Position numbers and translations under genes: made by a program. A DNA stretch of 64,000 bases, taken from contig NC_044919.1 in assembly GCF_003576645.1 (NCBI RefSeq), positions 33,629,322 to 33,693,321 of the forward strand, read 5' to 3'. Shown in pieces: positions 13,201 to 26,799 of the stretch. Below the pieces are notes generated by a model. The model was not told the DNA's origin and searched no databases. It saw nothing but the letters and a program-made list of their open reading frames with translations. This stretch comes from Ipomoea triloba. Taxonomy: Eukaryota > Streptophyta > Magnoliopsida > Solanales > Convolvulaceae. Position 1 is the stretch's first letter, and each line of letters begins with the position of its first letter.

Positions 13201-13652
13201 AGAAGCAAAACGGGTAAATTGAATCCTGTAACCTTATCTAGCAACGAAGGAACGGTGACGATGAGCTTAGGGCTACAATCTTTGAGCTGTTTAGAAAGCT
13301 CGGAAACCGTATAGCTCGGGTTGGCCATTGTGGCTACGGCGCCGATGGCTACGATAGCGAAGAAACAGAGGGGGAATTCAACGGAGTTGGGGGAGAAGAT
13401 GAGAACGACGTCGTTTTTACGTAAGCCCAGTTGATGCATTAACCCATGCGACACTTTTGAGACTTGGGATTTTAATTGGGAGAAAGTTAAAGTCCGGCCG
13501 GAGTTGGCGTCGACGAGGGCGGGCTTATCTGGGTACTGAGAGACATTGCGGAACAGAAATGAGAGCATTGAGAGGTTTTGGTCTGAAGGGAGGAGTAATG
13601 GCGGCCTCAGAGATCTGTAAATGCCGTCGCCGCCGTACCCTGACTTCTCCAT
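10269..13652 (-). CDS. 4CLL7: 4-coumarate--CoA ligase-like, peroxisomal acyl-CoA ligase
   Basis: Six exons on the minus strand: 13652-12633, 12525-12336, 11522-11377, 11108-11041, 10909-10807 and 10382-10269. All have GT-AG borders and agreeing phases, giving 546 residues. The start [16 protein letters not shown] matches the family's N-terminus. [10 protein letters not shown] (about 200-209) is the AMP-binding P-loop, GYGMTETCG (341-349) the adenylate motif, GEVWVRG the 4CL box II position, [12 protein letters not shown] the hinge approach, and SASGKILRR holds the catalytic Lys (about 532). The protein ends SRI, a minor plant PTS1, which suggests peroxisomes. It looks like the orthologue of Arabidopsis At4g05160 (4CL-like 7). 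Known relatives activate fatty acids, jasmonate precursors or hydroxycinnamates with ATP and CoA; the substrate here cannot be told. Oddity: RREL before the C-terminus is RRLL. The large second intron holds a SINE. The gene looks intact. Confidence 0.9.
11995..12192 (-). mobile_element. tRNA-related SINE in intron 2 of the 4CL-like gene
   Basis: Read on the minus strand, it starts near TAACCAAGTTAGTAAGAC, has a box B-like GGTTCCAAGCTCGATTC, and continues TTGCCTTCTTGGTTTGAGCC. The copy at 26136-26320 (plus) shares this order: AACCAAGATAAGAC, then CCCTCTTGGTTTGAG. A third related piece may lie at 24540-24655. It sits between exons 2 and 3 and does not touch the splice sites. Confidence 0.6.
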
Positions 13653-14555
13653 CAGTCGGCGACCGGAAAGATGGACGGGACTGAAATGGGGAATTTGAGA
13701 ATTTGCAGTATCGGAAGCGAAGACGGAAGAGGGTTTACTGCAATTTCGCGATCGCCGGCGTGTTGGTTAAGAGCATTTTGAAGATAGGACGCAATGGCGG
13801 GATCATGAAAATGGTGGTCCAGGAAGTCTGCCGCCCTAACGGATCATGCTACAAGTATCATTGAAGTGTCACAAATAGTAAACATTTTCATATTTTTACC
13901 AAAAGAAAAAGTAAACATTTTCATACAAACATTTTTGACGTAGATTTAAGTAGGCCGGATTTGTGTGCATGCAGACACTTCCAAGTTCCAATCATGTGTG
14001 TAACTGAACGGCGTGATCTTCTTAAATTGGCCCATTTTCATTGCTCCTGCTACTGCTAGGCCTATGTAGTTTTGGGTCCCCAACATGTTACCAAAGGAAC
14101 TGAAGATGGGTATTTTATTCCATCCATTAAACTGGATCCAATGTAACTCTCAATTATAATGATATTTTCATATTTAATTAGTAACTAATAATTTCATCAT
14201 ATTTTGTCCATAATTTTAATGACAAGACAATTTCATATATATTCATTTTTTTTTATTGATTTCATCACCTCTTCGTAAAATATGATATATTCTCACACAA
14301 CTAAGACCACCAAAATGTTGTTTAATTTGTTTGGCTATTGTTGGTTAGTATAGACTATTTATTGTTTATGAATAAATTATGATTATAAACATACACATGT
14401 GTATGTGTATTTAGTGTTTGTGAACGTTAACGAACACGACTAAAGTTTTTAAAAATTTTAACAAACGAACACGAATACTCTAAAAATATTAATATATGAA
14501 CATGAGCAACATCAGTTCGTGTCTATGTCGGTTCATCGGTTTATGTTTTTTTTTT

Positions 14556-14682
14556 AGTGTTACTGACTCTATTACAATGTAGTATCTGTTCATAAACTAC
14601 TTTCTCAACCAACGAGGCTCGAACCCACCTCTTTCCACATAGGAGATGTAACCGGATGCCACTAGACCACAACGTCATTGGC
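14556..14682 (-). mobile_element. Au-like tRNA-derived SINE
   Basis: On the minus strand, a perfect box A-like TGGTCTAGTGGC is followed by a box B GGTTCGAGCC, then TTATGAACAGATACTACATT and a T-rich tail. It is the best-preserved copy of the family also found at 1193-1335. Confidence 0.75.
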
Positions 14683-15584
14683 CAATGTACCGTTTTCGAG
14701 AGTTTGATTATTTATTTCACTGGAGGGACAATGGAAACGTATTACTCTTAATTGTGATGATGACAGATAAGTTGATTGGAAGGATCCAATTAATCAAGAA
14801 ATTTAAAAAAGAGCCAACCTATCTTTATCTCTTTTTCATTTTTTTTTAAAATTAAATACTAGTGGTCATATTAAATTAAGCTGAACATTAAAATATGTTT
14901 TATGGTTGTGTTTGGGCAAAATTTCCCAGGCATTTTCCTCGTTCATGGTTCATTAGTCATTTCAGGGCGAGCTGACAACCTTACATGCATATCATGCATA
15001 CACCAATGTTCCAGAGACAAAGGGGAATTTTTAGCTTTCACATATTTCACATTATATTATTGTCTGTTTTTTCAGCAATGGTTACACCATCTTTTGACCT
15101 TTTCACCACTTCACTTGAAATGCCATTCTCACTTCAACAGTATAAAGTTTAAAAATTGACACTTGATCAAGGTTGAAATCCTTTATCCTAAACCAATCAT
15201 CAATATTTCTCCAAGTGTGGAAAATTTTGACTGTGAAAGGGTTGAGATTCTTCTAAACAAAGGTCACTAGCTATTAGATGTTAGGTTTTTCTACTTTTTC
15301 TTCTAAATTTATATGACAGAGATTAGAACAACGTAAAATCGTGATAAAAATTTAATAACTTCATACATTCAATAGAAATATATTCATTTGCACCCAGCAC
15401 TAACTTTTCTTTGTTTTGAAGGATTTCCCGTGTGACCTAAGTACCTAACACAAAAAAGGTAGCAATTATAATAGATGCTAGTCAAGCGCTAGATGCCATT
15501 TTTTTAGTGTTTCTTTTTTGAAAGCGTGAAGGAAATATGAGGCAAGCTAGCTCTTTTTCTTTTTCCCTTTGATTTTTTTTTTAT

Positions 15585-15760
15585 AATCCCGATTTATTGG
15601 CTTCACCAGACTGTATCTTGGACCGTAAGAGGTCTTCACCATCATTGATCGGTCAAAGTTCCCCAATAATTCCTCGAGTTTCAGTAGGGTTCGAACCCCG
15701 GCCCACACAATGCTGTTAGAAGTAAGACTAAACATTAATTGATCGATCATTTTAGTTATT
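15585..15760 (-). mobile_element. SINE-like element with good box B
   Basis: Read on the minus strand there is GGGGTTCGAACCC, a near-ideal pol III box B, about 50 bases after a weaker box A (TTTAGTCTTACTTCT). The 3' part ends in the T/A-rich run at about 15580. Confidence 0.5.
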
Positions 15761-16287
15761 CGGTAGGGCATTAATTTACAATTTTCCCAAGGAATCTGGA
15801 ATATAATCAAATTAAACTCCATGGTCAACTCTTATCTGGACTCAACTAAAAATGATTACATACCATAATTAAAGTAATATAATTAAGAAGTGCAATATAG
15901 AGCCCAGCAAGCAAGGGTCAACTAACTGTAGTCTGACCCACAGATTGATGTTTTGAAGTTAATCATACACTAATTATACATCCACATTGCGCCTGGCCCA
16001 CCAGTTGTTGGCGTGATAGCCGTGCAAGATTTCATTATTTTCATGTGGCAATTGAATAATTAAATTATATATAATAATTTACAACCCCATGCACGTACAG
16101 ACAAAGTTGGTGTATGTCCACTGCCAATTTGCCCAACCAAACATATTATATATGCTCTTAGTACGACATGGTTTTATATTCATTTTTAATGTTATTATTA
16201 TTATTTTTTGAAATTACAACTGAGATTTTCATTTCTATCATGTCACTTTCAGATCTCGATCTACTTCACAACAGCAAATTTCCAAGA

Positions 16288-16289
<2 letters not shown>

Positions 16290-16357
<68 letters not shown>

Positions 16358-16388
16358 GCTGCTGCTGTTGTTGTTATTATTATTATTG
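16290..16388 (+). repeat. Compound trinucleotide microsatellite (ATT)n(GTT)n(GCT)n
   Basis: About eleven ATT units run into about twelve GTT units, three GCT units, two GTT units and four ATT units. It is a stepwise compound repeat that should be length-polymorphic. The apparent homopolymer peptides it encodes are not genes. Confidence 0.9.
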
Positions 16389-17580
16389 ATTTATAAATGT
16401 TTGTGCATTCTAGCTAGTCATCTAGTGTATGCTCTTAATTAAGTTCTAATTATGGCCGGACATTTTATATACTACTAAAAGATTCCTTTGGTTTTTTCTA
16501 GCATGTAAATTGCTTGTCAAACTTGTACACTATTAGTCTATTACTCCATATTAGTATACTAAAAGATTGCGGTCATATGTGGCTAAAAAGAACAGCATTC
16601 GAGTGAGTAGAATATGACTTTTAAAAAATTTTACAATTATGAATTCGCGTTTATATATAATATTAAATATTAAAATTTATTTCTAATATAACTATAAAAC
16701 GTGGCTGCTGTGTTCTTCCATAAGGAGTATAAAATATTATATTATTGTAGAAAAAAGGGGGAGAGTAGAATTGGTACGTTGTTCACACTATAAGGTCCCC
16801 GCCTCCAAATTTCTTACTAGCTGTCTATACACACCTTTGTTACCAAAAACCAAAAAAGGACATATTTTTATGTTTTCTTGTACAACGACCACTATATATA
16901 AAATAACATAATAGTGTCCCGACGAAAGGGGCTATCGATGGAGTGGGTGGAACATGATTTTCGAACCTAAAAATCACAAAGTTTGATTCTTGCTAACACT
17001 TTAATTTCTTAATTAGTTGAACCTGTTGTATATGATTTTTCTAGTATGCAGGTGGTTTATCTCTTTAGTATGATTTGCAAGTTATTATAAAAGAACTGTG
17101 ATTGGATTACCAATAAGAGATGAATGTATATGATCTTCTAGTGGGAAGTCCAAAATGTGGAGTTTCATAACCATAATATGCTTCGTGGTATAGTAATACA
17201 CATTATATTTCAGTCCAACAAGTTTAATTTGTTGATTTCCATGAAAATGTAAATATTTAATTTTTACTGTTGATTAATATTTAGTAATTAAGAAGGGAAA
17301 GAAAGAAGCTTTGTAATGATATGATGAAGTTGAAGTTGTGTAAGAAATTTAGAAGAGAAGAAATATTTTGATTGAATAATTAAAGTTCCCATCATCCATA
17401 GCTAGACTATATTACACAGTACAACAACTAAAAACTCAGAAAATGAAGCTCTGGTCTCTAATTAATTAACTTTCTTCTCATCTAAAATGGGAATTAATTA
17501 ATCTGTCATACATACATACATTCATACTAATCCCTAGCTAGTTCCCCTCGGCTTCAAATCATTATGATTTCTACTTGTGA

Positions 17581-19197
17581 TTAGTAGAAATACATCCCCT
17601 TCTGATCATCTGTCTTGTTTTCATAATTGAAGAGCAAGAAGTCGTTGTTGTTGTTATTGTTGTTGTTATGGTTGTCGTGCCCGTGCCCATTGCTGCTGCT
17701 ACTGCTAACCAACTCCCTAACAACTTCAAGATCATATTGCAACTGCTGAGTAGCAGTAGCAGTGGTATTATTCGCAACTTGTGGGGCCCCGTTGCTCAGA
17801 CCTCCATAGTCAAGAAAGAACATGTGGCCTTGAATCTGGTTATTATCGTCTTGGAACCCAGCATTGGTTGAAGAAATGATCTGATGATGATGATGAGGAT
17901 GAGGATCGCCTTGGAAAGTGTATTTTCCCAGGAGTTGATGATCTGCTGCAGGTTCTTGCTTGACATTATGGTCTGCAATTTTTGATCTCTCATAGCTGAT
18001 TTGGCTGCAACTCCCATCAGATGATGAGGACCCACTGACCTCACTTCCCCCAAACATCAGCAAATTATGATTACCCTTATTCATACCTGCTTGGTGGTGA
18101 TGATATTGCTGCATTAGTGCAGCAGGGTTGAGCAAGCCCTGGTGGTCTTGATGGTTGATTTGAAAGTTGAAAGAAGAATAGGAAGACTTGTTACAGTGAT
18201 CATACCCCGGCCCAAAATCCGGGTGGTGGAGAGAGGCCGGGGATTCGAGCCCAGAAAATGACCTGTGTGGGGTGTAAAACGAGAATTGTTGTTGAGGTTG
18301 TGTGGGAAGAAGAACAGAAGGCGCAGTCGGGGCTGCAGAAAACAGCGGCGACATGGATGATGATATGACTGATCTGTGTTTTGAAGAAGAAGAAGAGGAA
18401 GAAGAAGAAGGAGGGAGGAGCATCATTGACATGAGCTTCTTCTTCAGCTTGGTGTTCCAGTAGTTCTTGATATCATTATCAGTTCTTCCTGGTAATTGAG
18501 CTGCTATTATTGACCACCTGCAACCAATCCACATGTTAGATATGAATTATGATAAATAATAATTGCCGGCCTGGCATATATGCATGATGCATGCAGAATC
18601 TTTCAACATAAAAACATTATAATCCATCAACTAATACAGTTGACTTGTGTTTTTCTTTATTGGATCCCTTTTCTCAGCAGTCCAGACCATCCAACCTTTG
18701 TTGATTAAGAGCTATGGCTGGAGGTCAGTACGATCCTTATTATCACATATTATGATTACACGTGATAAATTAAGTCTAACACAAGAACAATAGAATTCAA
18801 GTGAAGGAATTGAAAGACATAAAATTGGAACCAAATTAAACCTGCTTCCAATGGTAGCATACAAGCTGCAAATCACCCTATCTTCCTCCTCAGAGAATTC
18901 TCCATGCTTGATGTTTGGCCTCAGATAGTTCAGCCATCTCAATCTGCAGCTCTTCCCACATCGCTTTAGTCCTGTTGATCAGATCAGATCAATCACAAAC
19001 CATGCATATATATCTAAATCCATAACTTCAAAAAAAAAAAAAAAACCATAAATATATATACCAGCTTTTTGAGGAAGAGCAATCCAATTTCCACCAGTTC
19101 CGTTCTTGTCAATGAAGTCTTTGAGCTTTGCATCTTCTTCAGGTGACCATGGGCCTTTCTTCACCTTGGACTTATCGCAACAAGGAGCTCTCCCCAT
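17581..19197 (-). CDS. R2R3-MYB transcription factor, RAX/MYB36/MYB68-type (subgroup 14)
   Basis: Three exons on the minus strand, 19197-19062, 18971-18842 and 18517-17581, give 400 residues. Phases are consistent, and the intron positions inside R2 and R3 are those typical of plant R2R3-MYBs. It starts [21 protein letters not shown]2 has the three regularly spaced Trp residues, and R3 starts with Phe in the usual replacement (GEFSEEED) followed by two Trp. [20 protein letters not shown] and the [20 protein letters not shown] end of R3 are characteristic of subgroup 14. Relatives act in axillary meristem initiation (RAX) or root endodermis/Casparian strip differentiation (MYB36, MYB68). The C-terminal 285 residues are low complexity (Ser runs, His-rich and Asn-rich tracts) and presumably form the activation region. 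Which paralogue this is cannot be decided from the sequence alone. The second intron (18518-18841) is unremarkable. Confidence 0.92.
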
Positions 19198-19392
19198 CTT
19201 AATTTCCTAGTGTTGTACTCCCTTTAGCATTAATCTATGACAATATAATAAATATTAATTGACTCGAAAGAACATGCAATCTATATTACTGCTCAGCTCC
19301 CACCTCCGACCTGGGAGAAATGGACAAGTTATCTATGTTGGTGTGTGTGTGTGTTTGCGTCTGGTCTGCGTTTTGGTCTTGGGCGGCCAGCC

Positions 19393-19399
19393 TTATATA
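19393..19399 (-). promoter_or_regulatory. TATA box of the MYB gene
   Basis: Minus-strand TATATAA within CTTTATATAAGG, 196 bp upstream of the MYB start codon. A (GT)n run at about 19340-19355 lies in the expected 5' UTR. Confidence 0.6.
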
Positions 19400-20639
19400 A
19401 AGAGGAACAGCAAAAATAAAAACCACTAATTCTATGTTTACCATAATGAGATTAAAAATTAGTAATTTCTATTGTATTATATTTTATATGTCTACTTTAG
19501 TAACTTGAGGTTGTGGTTGAGTGGAAATGACACATTCATCACGTCAATAGTCCTACCCATTAGAGATGTGCCTATAATTCAACGAGGGGATTAGTTATAC
19601 ACCCACAAAAAAATATGTCTAGTTCTGTTAATAATGCTTAACTCAAACTATTTACAATTTAATTTTTTAAATATTTAATTTAGTATTTACGTATTATTTA
19701 GAAATTACATTAAAATGCTATTAAATACAAAATTTTAAATTTTAAAATTATACAGAAAATATTTATAAAAAAAAAGCCTAAAAGAAATAATTGATTTGAC
19801 TCGTAAATTGTAAAGGAAGACACAGTAGTATGAAGTATTTGTTAATAAATTACCAATACAATGGCCGGAGTGGAGGATTGACTCTTTAGTAGTTGTACGC
19901 GAAAAGAAAAAAGAAAATCATAGATAATATGTATGACGTGATGTGATAATTAAACATTGAATATAAGATAAATGTAGTAAGGAAAAATAACATTTTTATT
20001 AAAAGATACTCGGTAGCTTATGGGTAGGGTACCCAGTTAAACACAATCATAGCACAATCAGAACATTTTTTATAACCACTTAAGAATCTCTAGTTAGTGG
20101 TATGTTGTACGTAATTTCACCAAGTAGAATTAAATATTTACATGCATCTTTTTTTTTTTTTTTTGTACATATAAGTGATATAACTCTTGTTATATTAAAT
20201 ATGAATAATTTCATAGGACAAATTTCACTTTTAGTTATAACTGTTGTGGTATTGTCACATTTAATTATTCTCTTTTCATCTTGTCACATTACATCATTGA
20301 CTTTCATTTGTTTGTCATAATTAGTAATTCTTTAGAAATTTTGTTATTTCATCATTTAATAGGTTTCAACAATAAAATTACATGTCAATTGTATTTATTA
20401 AAATGGTGAAATGGCAAAAATTAGCTTATGAGTGTCTTCTTTTTTATACGGTTGTGGTTGTCCGGAAAATACAGAAGATAATCATGACTATCTTGAAAAT
20501 AAAATAACTTAAAAGTAAAAAAAAAATAAAAAATTGAAAACAACCGCGTCTTCAAGATGAAAAGTAAAGCGAAAATAACCCTAACCACCTTAGTTTCAAA
20601 GGTCTAAAACTGCTATCAGATGAAGATAGTTGTGGCTGT

Positions 20640-20755
20640 CAACCTGTTGAAGCACAAAGAGTCAATACCGACTCCACTAATGCTCGATTTCATGACCTCC
20701 CATATGGGTGAGTCACTACATGCTATTTGAACACAAGGTGCTTGACAACATTAAA
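20640..20755 (-). mobile_element. Au-like SINE
   Basis: On the minus strand: CACCTTGTGTTCAAATAGCA, then CCCATATGGGAGGTCATGA, and TATTGACTCTTTGTGCTTCA. The last two blocks are shared with the copy at 1193-1335, and the whole layout with 54092-54227. Confidence 0.6.
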
Positions 20756-22109
20756 TCAGTGGTAACCTACTGAATATGTAATAATGTGATTCAATTATAA
20801 TTTTTTACTAGTTTAAGGAGATCCATTAAAACTTTTTTCAATTTGAAGATTATCCCAATTCCCAATTGCATATTCGCTCCATTTAAAGTGACGAATTTGA
20901 AACTTCTCTATATAAAATTTTATCTTTAACTCTTTAAAAAAAAAACAATTTACCTTTAACAATAGGTGAAAACTCATGTTAATTGGAGTCCACGCAAGTC
21001 TACAGGTAGCTTAATTAGCGTGTATTAATTACGCAAACGAAGCATTAAATGATGCATTTGACATTATTAAGATTTGAAATCAAAGAGCACTTATGGCGAC
21101 ACCGAAGTTTTTGTTTTGTAGAAATTAATATTCGTACCACATATAATAATGGTTTTATGTAATCTTACGAAACGACCAAACTAAGCTAACATAAATGATG
21201 GGACCAATTCATATGTATCACCATGCATGCATGCATCCCCATCACTTCTAATTCAGTGAATATTAAATGGATGTTCATCTTAATAAGTAATTCTCGAACT
21301 AAAGTTTACTTGGCCTCTTCTTGGAAACTTTCTTACTTTGATCCCGTGGGAATTAATTACATTTGGTGAGGGTATTAATTTTCACATAATTAAACTTAAT
21401 CAAAGTCAAAACATGTACTTCCACATCCTAATTTAGGTTTCACTTTCCACTTAAATAGAGGGGATCACATAACCCATATATGCTAATTATTAATTACCTA
21501 GGTACCATACGCCATACCCCCTCGTGATGCTTTTTATTTTAAGTCTAAAAATATTTATTAATTTGTTATTTTATCATAAGGAATTTTTCAGACCAGCCAA
21601 CTATAACTACAAACTGAGACTAATCATACTCGTGTTGTGACGGTAAGTAGGATTTCAAGGGTGACAACCTCTTCCTCATTGAGTTCAAGATTAATTAGAC
21701 TACTTCACCCGCAACTATTGAAAAAATGTTTGTATATTCACATAATTTTCTAGTTAAATAATGTGTTACATCTCATCAATTATTTAAAAGTTTAAATTAA
21801 TAATGAAAGTACACACTTAATATTTTTTACATTTTATTCTCATCATTTTTAATGATATAATAATTAATATATTTAAATCTCTCACACACATATATATCAT
21901 CCAATATTTTCACTATTGTAAACTTAATTTAGATTCGATTTAGGTTCACACCTAGAAAATTTGATTTTACTTGGGAGATAAACCTTGGACTTTGTAGTTG
22001 TACCAAGTGTCCTAAATTGCTGAGTTAAAAAGAGTTTTTTTTTTCATTTTTTTTTTATAGAGAATTTTATTATGACCTTACCCTCCACCAAGACAATATG
22101 GAGTATTAG

Positions 22110-22550
22110 AGAGTGTTTGGTTCGAACATAGAAATCGGAATCGGAATTAGATTCAAATACTTGGTAATGTATGTTATGAGATTTGGTGAAAGTATTTTGC
22201 ATCTTTGGTAGTAGGATGAAATTGGAATGATTACCAATATTGATGTTTGGCTATATATATGACCCTATAATGAGAATAAAAGATTTAAAATTACAAAAAC
22301 AAAAAATCAATACAATTGATCCTAATATAATGACACCCAAAGCACCAATATTAACAAAAAAAATCAAAACAAAAATATAAAAACACTAATCCTAACTTAA
22401 AAATCATATTGCCAATAAAATAGAATGATACATTTGTAATTAGGGAATGGAGTTTTTAATTGGAAGGGCAATCAAATCTTGTGTTTTAAAAAGTTGTCAA
22501 ACAAACACTAACTATATATGATTTTGATTCTCATTCCTAGTGTGTAAACT
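22110..22550. repeat. Non-autonomous dispersed repeat, copy 2 (inverted)
   Basis: Starts GAGTGTTTGGTTCGAACATA and ends TCTCATTCCTAGTGTGTAAAC. It is the reverse-orientation counterpart of 2170-2622, including the shared internal ATAATGAGAATAAA and TTGATCCTAATATAATGACA-type segments. Confidence 0.6.
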
Positions 22551-24775
22551 CATGATACATAACTTAATATATAGTGGCAAGATATATTATTTTATTTTAT
22601 AATAATATATATACAGCCTAACAGTATGAATTCCAAACATTTTAGCCTATAAGGATAATCTTTAACGACCAAATTGACGCATCATATCATATACTATACA
22701 TCAAGAGAAAATTAATTAAACTATAAGAAAAGTCATGATGAGAATACGGCTTTACTTTTGCTTGCAAGCATCACATAAATCTTTATAAGTTTCAAATTTG
22801 AAATAGACATTCAAATGACAATACCTACAAGTTAAATCGTTAATTATGAAATATGTGTTTCATTCTTGAACTTTTATCCCAATAATATACAAAACTTTAT
22901 CAAAATGCATGCCATGGCCCATGGAGACATTGTATTTCAATTCTAAAAAAATAAACATTATACTTACACGAATACAAGTCTTGTGTTATATTATTGTCAA
23001 TTTATAGAATACATTGACTAAAAAATTATCATACTTTAAATCTATACATAAATTTCTATTTCAAATACATTATACCTACATATTGAAGAATATAATATAA
23101 TAATATCCTCAAGTACACGTGTTCAACTTCTACTAAGTATGTGTACTTAGTGTGATTAGGCTAAGTGTATGCATTATGCACCCTAAGGTGTAAAGTGTTT
23201 TTTTTTTTTTTTTAATTCTCCTTTCTTCTAAATAGTTGATCTAGATTAGATCAACGACTCAGATCTCACCCTATTTTTCATTACTTGAGAGTTCTTTCGC
23301 ACGTGAACCTTCCCATATATATATATATATATGCGTGCGTGTGTGTGTGTATGTGTTGGTCCACGCCCTTGAAAGTATAAGAGGAGATATGAAGATGAGT
23401 AGATGATGAAAACATGTGTTTACAGGTGCCATTGGAAGCTTGAAATAGGAATATTATGAAGCACCATTGTACTATAAATAAATGTATATTATGAACCCTA
23501 CTTTCCCAATTTCATCACAAAATAAAATTAGAGGAGGTTGAACTATATATTTAATAGTGAAGAAAATTTGAAGCATGCATGTCAAGCTAATTAAAGTGCA
23601 TCATGTATGCAAGTTCAAGTTGGTACCTATAAACACATGTTTTCTTCATCATCGAGATATCTCTTATTTTGCCACATGATTGTTATATACTTGTCAATTC
23701 TTTTACCTGCTCACATAGTTTAATTTTACCAGTATTATTATATTTATTTAATTTCATATATTTTATTTATATTGATATGACATACTTTGATTGATTTTTA
23801 TTAAAAAATGTATAATCATTTTTTTAAAATACATTCTTAGTCATCAACTCCAAGCCTTCCGATCCGCTTTATATATGCAACGCCCTCAAATGGTTAAGTT
23901 TGCTCTATGTTCTTGATCTACCTCAGATCAAACTTGAGACTAATATTTTAACATCCTGATTATCTTGTGGTATTTCTTTTCTTTAAATTCGTTCAACAAA
24001 ATCAAGAAATGTGATATATGTGAGTTTTATCGTTTGAGATTAGGTTTTTTATTTTTTTAATTGAAATGTATATGTGGCAATCATTAAATGTTTGATGATG
24101 AAGTCATTCAATCTAAAACCTATGATCTTAATAGAGTTAATGATAATTTGTTTCCATTCATTAAAGACTTGGCAGGATATGAACCAAATTAAACCTCTCA
24201 CACCCCCCCCCCCCCCCAACTCTCTCATATCATAATATCTCATACACGGATCCATCCAATCTCAGTACTCTACATTGAATTGGACCACACATTGCGTCTG
24301 CAAGTACTATGAATGCGATTAATGTACTATAAAAATTATATAATGTTTGTGTAGGACTCACAAGAAAAGTTTATTTCTTACCTTATTGATGAAGACACAA
24401 CATCCATCACTTTTTTGGTAGCCGGACATTGATATGTTAGTTAGGGTGTAGGCCAGTGTGCGTCATTAGCGTTTCAAAAATAGGAAATGATTGTGATAAT
24501 AATATCAAAAATGTTATACTATCGTCAAAAAATATAACCAGCTTAGTTGGCATGAGTAGTCGTGTACTCTTGAATCCCTTTTTGTATGAAAAAATTAATA
24601 TGGCCAGCACTTTATCCCTTACTTGGTCGGCTCGATGCGAACAAAGATTAGTCTGAAAATGGTACAAGCTTAAGGGTGCCTCCTACAATTAGGGGGCAAT
24701 TAGGGGGCTCATGACATCTCGTGGCCTAACAAAAAAAAATAAAAAAATCGTCCACAATCAATAAATAAATAAATA

Positions 24776-24778
<3 letters not shown>

Positions 24779-24816
<38 letters not shown>
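24779..24816. repeat. (TA)n microsatellite
   Basis: About 19 uninterrupted TA units preceded by AAAT repeats. Confidence 0.9.
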
Positions 24817-24818
<2 letters not shown>

Positions 24819-26135
24819 ATATTTTTAAAAATCATTTCATTTAATATTTATGAGCGAATTTGTCCATGCTTTTGTTAATGTTACAGATTAAGTTAAATAT
24901 TATCATTATATTTGTGAATGTTGAATTTTAATAGTGCATATTTTGTCATTAGCTTGGGTCAAATTAATTAAATAACTATGATGCACATTCTTATATCTAT
25001 TATGGCATACAATGTGCTGTGTTAGTTAGTTAATTGTGTTATTTAAGATAAAAAAAAATAAGTTGAATTAATTTGCCACTGTTGATTTAGTGCGCCAAAT
25101 TAACACTACCAGTTTTTATGGGTGCAAAATGAGTTCTATGCAGTGGAGCAGTCTATTGTCCTTGTTGATTTAAATCGATTAGTTAGAGATAATTTAGACT
25201 TGCTTACCTCATTGTGATCCTTTACTGATTAGAGTTATAAGGTGTGATTTATAGATTTATCTCATCATCTTAAAAATAAAAAAAAAAGTTTTAAACCATT
25301 GGTCCCATTAATATCATATAATCGAAGTTACACACGTGTAGTCTTATTATTAATTTAAATTTTTAGTTAGTAATTTAATGTATAACATATTTTCAGTATA
25401 TATGATATATTTAGACGTCGCCATAGGGGATTGAGGGTGGGTTTAGGAGAATGATTTGAGTGGTTGGGAGAGCCAACCACTCCAATCTCTCTTCAGAGAG
25501 TTATTTTGATGATTGTGGTTAAAATGCATCACTCAAATTGTAGAATATTTTAACTGTGGTGAGTGTAATGCAATCAAAACTATTCAAACACTTCAGTTCA
25601 ACTATTTCAATTTTACTGTCATCGTTCTAATCACTTTAATTTCACTACTTTCTTGAAAAGTGTGACTCACATACCTTAGATTTTTGTTGGTTATTTGAAT
25701 TGGTTTATTGAGGAATTTTATTTCGAATTTTGTGATTATTTCTCTACATTTTGTTGGTTGTCTTTTTGTATTGCTTCATGTACTAAAAAATATAATGGTT
25801 TTTTTTAAATGTTCACTTATATTCTTAAATTCTATGTTGATGAGAATTTAAAAATGTAGAAATAATTTTAAATTGCATTACGATTCGGAAGAGAAGAGAA
25901 CAATTAAAATGGAACTAAATTGAATTTCAAATAATGAATAAAATGCAATAGAACATAATATATGAGAAACTCCTAAAAGTCGATTCACGAGTGTGTTACG
26001 ATTAAAGAATGTGAAAATTTGAATATCATTAAAAAAAAAATCTTTCTTAATAAAAATAGTTTGATCTCGTGAACCTAATTTAAATAACAGGGAGAACATG
26101 ATTGCTAAAATAGAATATTGTAAGGATATTTTACA

Positions 26136-26320
26136 ATATCAAGGAGGTATAATTGGTACAACCTTAACCAAGATAAGACAATTGACTTGATAATCATAGT
26201 GTTTTAAATTTGACTCCCTATGAAAATTGTTTATTAGCCCTCTTGGTTTGAGTTCGCCAATTATGGACAATCTAGCTAGACTGATTTAGCTTATTGTGAT
26301 CTTTTTTGAAGAATTAAAGA
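26136..26320 (+). mobile_element. tRNA-related SINE-like repeat
   Basis: Second copy of the family seen in the 4CL-like intron (11995-12192). The two share an AACCAAG.TA.TAAGAC start, a TTGACTTGATAA segment and CCCTCTTGGTTTGAG. More diverged than the intronic copy. Confidence 0.5.
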
Positions 26321-26799
26321 CTTAAAACTAGATTAATATTCAACAGTATAACACAATTTTTGAATATATATAACAAAATTGTGAATATAGAGTTTAAAAA
26401 TTGTGAATATTAAATAATTATTATTTTTTATATATTGAAATCTAAAATTTTGAACTAATAATTATAAAATTGTGAACATGGACCCAGATCCACCTTGCAA
26501 GGTGGACCCGGGTCCGTAGCATAATTTGCCTAAATGACATTTTAGTTTATTTAAATTGATTGGTTATGTACTACGTAGAAATAAATATTTTGAGTATTGG
26601 ACTTGGGCCGGCATGGCATTAGTTGCAGCTTAGAGGAGAAATGATGGCAACTTAAGGTGGCCAGGATAGAGGCCCACTGTTGTAAAAGCCCAACTCAAGG
26701 CCTCGTGCAGTGGAGTTTGCAAATTTTACTGTGGACCACGCATCAAAACGACATCGTTTTAATTAATAAAAATAAACGGTTGAAACGGTCTCCATTTCG

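Larger units (their letters stand above)
13653..17580. other. Intergenic between the 4CL-like and MYB genes
   Basis: Both flanking genes are on the minus strand, so this holds the 4CL-like promoter (right of 13652) and the MYB 3' flank (left of 17581). No further gene is supported. SINEs at 14556-14682 and 15585-15760 and a trinucleotide microsatellite at 16290-16388 are listed separately. A small open frame at 15547-15828 is SINE-derived and not a gene. Confidence 0.55.

Noticed and set aside
16168..16396. Tyr/Cys or Ile/Val/Ala homopolymer peptides
   Set aside because: They are translations of the ATT/GTT/GCT microsatellite.
17571..18053. Extra open frames inside the MYB third exon
   Set aside because: They are out-of-frame shadows of the repetitive C-terminal region; the MYB frame explains the locus.
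25458..25482. 10-bp perfect hairpin as a possible small-RNA precursor or terminator
   Set aside because: The stem is too short for a plant miRNA precursor and there is no transcription unit next to it.
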